From: an uncultured Lachnospiraceae bacterium
GTDB taxonomy: Bacteria > Bacillota > Clostridia > Lachnospirales > Lachnospiraceae
Length of the DNA stretch: 35,625 nt
Reading direction: 5' to 3'
Assembly: GCA_910586555.1 (NCBI GenBank)
Contig: CAJUJY010000035.1
Coordinates: 1-35,625 of the forward strand
Below are positions 31,494 through 35,625 of this stretch, piece after piece. The notes below the pieces were generated by a model. The model was given only the letters and a program-made list of their open reading frames with translations, ran no database searches and had not been told where the DNA came from. The position numbers were made by a program, and so were the translations under genes. Every line of letters starts with the position of its first letter. The stretch's first letter is position 1.

Positions 31494-34202
31494 ATGGCAA
31501 CAATACAGTTTTTGGATAAAGATGGCACATTTTCCATAGAACAGCCAGAAAATTACAGTGGGCTGTATTTTCCAGCAGCCGGGGAAAATGGAATTAAAAG
31601 TGCCATATCACCAAATCTTGGCGGGGATATAAAATTAAACCAGAATGTTTTCTTGTTAGAACCAGCCAGCATAGAAAATTTACATAACAACCGTTCAACC
31701 AGGAACTTCTGGTGTATTACAGGAACTTCTGGTGCATGGTCTGCCACTGGTGCATCAGCGGAAGAAGAAAGCAGGAAATTTACAGAATTACAGGATAAAA
31801 GCTGCCTTAGGGCAGGCTTTATGTGGCAGACTGTTACAAGGCAGTCAGCAAAATACCAGCTACAGGCAGAAATAACATCATTTGTGCCTCTTAAATACAA
31901 TACCGAAATCATGTATGTAGAAATTACTAATATAAGTAAAATGGCACAACAGGTTACACCTGTAGCGGCAATACCTGTTTTTGGGAGAAGCGCAGACAAT
32001 ATAAGGGATCACAGGCATGTTACTTCCCTGCTTCACAGGATTAAAACTACTGATTACGGCGTATGTGTAAAGCCAGCACTGTCTTTTGATGAAAGGGGAC
32101 ACCAGAAGAATAATATAACATATTTTGTGTGTGGCATTACAGGAAATGGCAAAAAACCAGAATGTTTTTACCCTGTTGCAGAAGATTATATAGGTGATGG
32201 TGGTACTTTCACACATCCATATAAAATTTTAAAGAATGAAAAGGGCGTGCCTGCTGGAAGTTATTTTGAAGGAAAGGAGGCAATGGGTGGTATACGCTTT
32301 CCAGATGTTATTCTAAATCCTGGTGAAACTGTATCATATACAGTTATTATGGGAATTACAGATAATGAAGATGAAATTAAAGACATTATAAAGGAATACC
32401 AGCATGCAGATAAAGTAAAACAGGCATTAAAAGAAATAAAAAAATACTGGCAGGATAAAGTAAATGTAAGGTACTATACAGGAAATAACAGCTTTGACTG
32501 CTTTATGAGATGGGTAAGCTTCCAGCCAATATTAAGAAGGATTTATGGCTGTTCATTCCTTCCGCACCACGATTATGGAAGAGGAGGGAGAGGCTGGCGT
32601 GATTTATGGCAGGACTGTTTGTCACTTTTAATTATGGATCCTGGCGGGGTACGCCAGATGATTCTTGATAACTATGGCGGTACAAGGATTGATGGTACTA
32701 ATGCTACAATAATAGGGGCAGGACAGGGAGAATTTATTGCAGACAGGAACGGCATTGCACGTGTATGGATGGACCACGGTGTATGGCCATTTATAACTAC
32801 CATGCTTTATATTAACCAGACAGGTGATACAGACATATTAAAAGAAGATGCCTGTTATTTTAAAGATATACAGGCAGAGCGGGGAAGAAGCAAAGATCTG
32901 TTATGGAATACAGATTATGGCTTAAAGCAGAAGTGCAGTGATGGAAGCATATATAAAGGCAGCATATTAGAACACCTGCTGTTACAGCATTTATGTGCAT
33001 TTTATGAAACAGGTGCACACAACCATATAATGTTACGTGGTGCAGACTGGAATGATGCAATGGATATGGCAGAGGAAAACGGTGAGAGTGTTGCATTTAC
33101 ATGTGCATATGCAGGCAACCTGTCCCAGATGTCAGATCTTTTTATATTACTTGAAGAAAAATATGGATGGGACAATGTATGGCTTTTAGAAGAAATACAA
33201 GTATTGTTAAAAGATGATGAAATACTTTATGAAGATACATATGCCAAAAACAAGGTTTTACAGGAATATGCCAAATCATGCAGCCATAACGTAAGTGGAA
33301 AGAAAATACAAATTTCTATACATACACTTGCCAAAAACCTGAAACATAAAGCAGAATGGATAAAAGAACATATCCGTAAAACAGAATGGATAACTGGCAG
33401 TGAAGGTGAAGGCTGGTTTAATGGATATTATGATAATGATAAACAGCCATTAGAATGGTATTCAGATGAAGAAGCCAGGATGGTGCTTGTAAGCCAGGTA
33501 TTTGCAATTATGGGCGGTACAGCAAATGACTGGCAGGCAGAAGGTATTTGTAAAAGCGCAGGCCATTATTTATACAATAAGGAAACAGGCGGCTACCGTT
33601 TAAATACAAATTTCAATGAAGAAAAGTTTAATATGGGCAGGATGTTTGGCTTTGCATATGGTGAAAAAGAAAACGGTGCAGTTTTCTCACATATGTCAGT
33701 AATGTTTGCAAATGCTTTATACCAGAGAGGATTTGTAGAAGAGGGTTATAAAGCTTTACAGGCACTTGCAGATACTTCGCTAAACTTTGAAGTTAGCAAA
33801 ATCTACCCTGGTATTCCTGAATATTTCAACAGTGAAGGAAAAGGGCTTTATAACTACCTGACAGGGGCGGCAAGCTGGTACATGCTTACAATGGTTACAG
33901 AAGTCTTTGGAGTACATGGTGAAACAGGGGATATGGCATTACGTCCTAAACTGGTAAAAGAACAGTTTGATAAAGATGGAAATGCGGGCATATGTCTTTA
34001 TTTTGCTAGCAAGAAGTTTAATATTACTTATAAAAACCCACAGAAATTAACTTATGGGGAATATATAATAAAAAATGCTGTCTGTGAGGCAGTACCAGAG
34101 TTAAAATATAATGCATCATCAGTATTTATTAGCAGAGGGCAGATAGTACAGATGCCTGGTACAGAGTACCATATTGAAATAGAACTTGGAACGGGTGAAT
34201 AA
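31494..34202 (+). CDS. Large GH94/GH161-like beta-glucan oligosaccharide phosphorylase
   Basis: 902 residues, no signal peptide. An N-terminal beta-sandwich (about 1-300) is followed by a helical linker and an (alpha/alpha)6 barrel. RGWRDLWQD at 366-374, the general-acid Asp in GADWNDAM (517-524) and the phosphate-binding His-rich region are as expected for GH94-like inverting phosphorylases. It is longer than, and only distantly similar to, the phosphorylase encoded at 19398. It may therefore belong to GH161 (beta-1,3-oligoglucan phosphorylases) or to the cellodextrin branch. The lichenase next door suggests it shortens oligosaccharides of three or more units. AAGGGGGA precedes the ATG, and it follows the chemoreceptor by 28 bases. 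Confidence 0.8.
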   Translation: MATIQFLDKDGTFSIEQPENYSGLYFPAAGENGIKSAISPNLGGDIKLNQNVFLLEPASIENLHNNRSTRNFWCITGTSGAWSATGASAEEESRKFTELQDKSCLRAGFMWQTVTRQSAKYQLQAEITSFVPLKYNTEIMYVEITNISKMAQQVTPVAAIPVFGRSADNIRDHRHVTSLLHRIKTTDYGVCVKPALSFDERGHQKNNITYFVCGITGNGKKPECFYPVAEDYIGDGGTFTHPYKILKNEKGVPAGSYFEGKEAMGGIRFPDVILNPGETVSYTVIMGITDNEDEIKDIIKEYQHADKVKQALKEIKKYWQDKVNVRYYTGNNSFDCFMRWVSFQPILRRIYGCSFLPHHDYGRGGRGWRDLWQDCLSLLIMDPGGVRQMILDNYGGTRIDGTNATIIGAGQGEFIADRNGIARVWMDHGVWPFITTMLYINQTGDTDILKEDACYFKDIQAERGRSKDLLWNTDYGLKQKCSDGSIYKGSILEHLLLQHLCAFYETGAHNHIMLRGADWNDAMDMAEENGESVAFTCAYAGNLSQMSDLFILLEEKYGWDNVWLLEEIQVLLKDDEILYEDTYAKNKVLQEYAKSCSHNVSGKKIQISIHTLAKNLKHKAEWIKEHIRKTEWITGSEGEGWFNGYYDNDKQPLEWYSDEEARMVLVSQVFAIMGGTANDWQAEGICKSAGHYLYNKETGGYRLNTNFNEEKFNMGRMFGFAYGEKENGAVFSHMSVMFANALYQRGFVEEGYKALQALADTSLNFEVSKIYPGIPEYFNSEGKGLYNYLTGAASWYMLTMVTEVFGVHGETGDMALRPKLVKEQFDKDGNAGICLYFASKKFNITYKNPQKLTYGEYIIKNAVCEAVPELKYNASSVFISRGQIVQMPGTEYHIEIELGTGE

Positions 34203-34233
34203 TTTAAAAATATAATCCCAGGGAGGTATTGTA

Positions 34234-34962
34234 ATGAAAAAAGAGGTTAAAAAATGTATATGTGTAATACTTAGTATTACAATGTTAATAATTGCACCAG
34301 TAAAAAATAGTACAGCAGCCAGCACGCATTTTGGTGACGGGTTTGATTATTGTAATCCGCAATTATGGGAAAAAGCTGATGGATGGAGCAATGAAGGCAT
34401 GTTTAACTGCACATGGAGAGAAGCCAACGTAAATTTCAACAATGGTATATTAGATTTAAGCATAACAAATGACTGGTCTGGTTCTAAGCCATTTGCAGGA
34501 GGGGAATACCGTACAAGGGACAAATTTGGATATGGGTTATACCAGGTTAATATGAAACCAGCAAAAAACCCTGGCATAGTTTCATCATTTTTTACATATA
34601 CAGGCCCAAATGATATGACACCATGGGATGAAATTGATATTGAATTTTTAGGAAGGGATACAACAAAAGTACAGTTTAATTATTATACAAATGGCGAAGG
34701 GAACCATGAATATTTGTACAATTTAGGATTTGATGCATCAGAAGGGTTCCATACATATGGCTTTAACTGGCAGCCAGGTTATATCGCATGGTTTGTAGAT
34801 GGAGAAGAGGTATACAGGGCATACAGTAATATTCCTTCAAACCCAGGAAAAATAATGCTGAATATCTGGCCAGGGATTAATGTTGATGACTGGCTTGGGG
34901 CTTACGATGGAAATACTGGCATTAAAGCATTATACGACTGGGTATCATATGACGCAATTTAA
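34234..34962 (+). CDS. Secreted GH16 lichenase (endo-beta-1,3-1,4-glucanase)
   Basis: 242 residues. Signal peptide 1-28 (VKKCICVILSITMLIIAPV, cleavage near STAA), then one GH16 jelly-roll closely resembling Bacillus and Clostridium lichenases (FNCTWREANVNF; YGLYQVNMKPAKN; GIVSSFFTYTGP). The catalytic motif WDEIDIEFLG is at 131-140: nucleophile Glu133, aid Asp135 and acid/base Glu137. It cleaves the beta-1,4 bond that follows a beta-1,3 bond in mixed-linkage glucan, giving tri- and tetrasaccharides. No dockerin, CBM or sortase signal is present, so it is freely secreted. It is the last gene of the unit; GGGAGG precedes the ATG. Confidence 0.96.
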   Translation: MKKEVKKCICVILSITMLIIAPVKNSTAASTHFGDGFDYCNPQLWEKADGWSNEGMFNCTWREANVNFNNGILDLSITNDWSGSKPFAGGEYRTRDKFGYGLYQVNMKPAKNPGIVSSFFTYTGPNDMTPWDEIDIEFLGRDTTKVQFNYYTNGEGNHEYLYNLGFDASEGFHTYGFNWQPGYIAWFVDGEEVYRAYSNIPSNPGKIMLNIWPGINVDDWLGAYDGNTGIKALYDWVSYDAI

Positions 34963-35002
34963 ACATTAGTATATTTTATGCTGGAACAGGTTGTTAAAAA
35001 CG

Positions 35003-35032
35003 GCCAGCAGGAATTGTAAAAAAACTGCTGGC
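35003..35032. terminator. Bidirectional terminator between the lichenase and AraC-family genes
   Basis: GCCAGCAG (35003-35010) pairs with CTGCTGGC (35025-35032) around a 14-base loop. In the minus direction it is followed by CGTTTTTAAC, the better T-run; in the plus direction by ATAACCTTTT. Confidence 0.75.
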
Positions 35033-35040
35033 ATAACCTT

Positions 35041-35625
35041 TTACCATGAAGAATGGTAATACTGGTTACGGTATTTATTAGGGGTAAGCCCGACTGCTTT
35101 TTTAAAAGTCTGTATAAAATGGCTTTGTGAAGAAAATGCAAGATAATTAGCAATATCAACCAGACTGTAATCAGAATACTTTAGCAGGTTTTCCGCTTTT
35201 TCAATTTTCTTTTCTAAAATATAGTCACTTATTGAAATACCAAGTTCTTTTTTAAACAACCTTGAAAGGTAACTTGCTGACAACCCTGTATAATCAGAAA
35301 GAACCTGTACTGTAATCCTTGTATTTAAGTGGCTGTAAATAAAGTCCATGCACATAACAACTGGCTTTGATATAGCAGAACTTTTTTTAATAAGCGCCAT
35401 TTTGCCTGTAAAATCAAGCGCCATATTATGATGTAATTGTGAAACTGCCTCAACAGATGTGCATGAATCCATCTTTAAGATATAAAAATCACTTAAGCGG
35501 TAAGCCTGTTCAAGTTCCATTCCTGCTGTTACACATTGCCTTGTAATCATGGCAACCGTAATAACAAAATGGCACGGAAATCAATTTTCAAAAATCTCAC
35601 AAATCTTGGAAGATTCAAGTAAGCA
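35041..35625 (-). pseudogene. AraC-family regulator with an in-frame TGA, cut by the window edge
   Basis: The C-terminal 169 residues from 35550 hold a full AraC DNA-binding domain: LSDYTGLSASYLSRLFKKEL is helix-turn-helix one and VDIANYLAFSSQSHFIQTFKK is two, ending GLTPNKYRNQYY. The frame extends further to the right in a plausible regulator sequence (LESSKICEIFEN, then FPCHFVITVAMITR), but a TGA at 35583-35581 interrupts it. The first downstream ATG at 35550 has no ribosome site. So the gene is probably broken by one nonsense change, unless the sequence has an error. It is convergent with the lichenase gene and is the natural candidate to control the locus. Confidence 0.7.

Noticed and set aside
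35041..35550. Treating the right-edge AraC gene as a complete 169-residue protein
   Set aside because: The ATG at 35550 has no ribosome site, and regulator-like sequence continues in frame beyond it on the far side of a TGA.
1..35625. CRISPR arrays, insertion sequences, prophage or integrative elements, tRNA or rRNA genes
   Set aside because: No regularly spaced repeats, transposase or integrase motifs, terminal inverted repeats with target duplications, or cloverleaf sequences were found on reading both strands.

Overview
The window is AT-rich chromosomal DNA of a Gram-positive anaerobe, most likely a Lachnospiraceae member (Clostridia). The evidence is strong GGAGG-type ribosome sites, heavy use of AGG/AAA/ATA codons, housekeeping proteins of clostridial type (BipA, DapA/DapB, QueH), BspA-type leucine-rich repeats and polysaccharide-degrading genes. 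The genus cannot be fixed from the sequence alone. No rRNA, tRNA, CRISPR array, transposase or phage gene is visible.

Left part (1-9243), housekeeping: typA/bipA on the minus strand; a 571-base gap holding a possible structured RNA; a stand-alone protein with two SSB-like OB folds; a short CobO-like corrinoid adenosyltransferase; dapA and dapB with a translationally coupled CvpA-family membrane protein; queH and a Nudix hydrolase; a pyridoxamine-phosphate-oxidase-like gene cut by one in-frame stop; and divergent to it an HxlR-family regulator, with a 26-bp palindrome on its promoter, and a NifX-like protein.

Middle (9376-19263), regulation and an unusual cluster: a GntR(YtrA)-ABC transporter operon with a clear promoter and operator; a secreted Gly-rich DUF2680-type protein divergent from an OmpR/HK two-component system whose sensor loop is also Gly-rich; then a four-gene run encoding a leucine-rich-repeat protein, a putative metallopeptidase-vWA protein, a MoxR-type AAA ATPase and a JAMM (M67) peptidase; then a decayed HK/GHKL-like fragment closed by a very strong terminator.

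Right part (19264-35625), a beta-glucan utilisation and sensing locus: a GH94 disaccharide phosphorylase, a sugar-binding lipoprotein with two MalF/MalG-type permeases (no ATPase), an inverted-order GH3 beta-glucosidase, a second orphan sugar-binding lipoprotein, a chemoreceptor with a CBM4/9-like carbohydrate-binding module inserted in its Cache sensor domain, a second, larger GH94/GH161-like phosphorylase and a secreted GH16 lichenase. Inferred pathway: the lichenase cuts mixed-linkage beta-1,3-1,4-glucan outside the cell, oligosaccharides are imported, and phosphorylases plus the GH3 enzyme degrade them inside. The chemoreceptor would steer the cell towards the polymer or its fragments. Three transcription units of this locus share one promoter architecture: two TGRTAT-like half-sites 20 bases apart, and a -10 box exactly 46 bases after the first. 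This is what an AraC-type activator would use. An AraC-family gene lies at the right edge but carries an in-frame TGA.

The best candidates for undescribed biology are the CBM-containing chemoreceptor with its neighbours, the shared operator module, and the LRR/vWA/MoxR/JAMM cluster.
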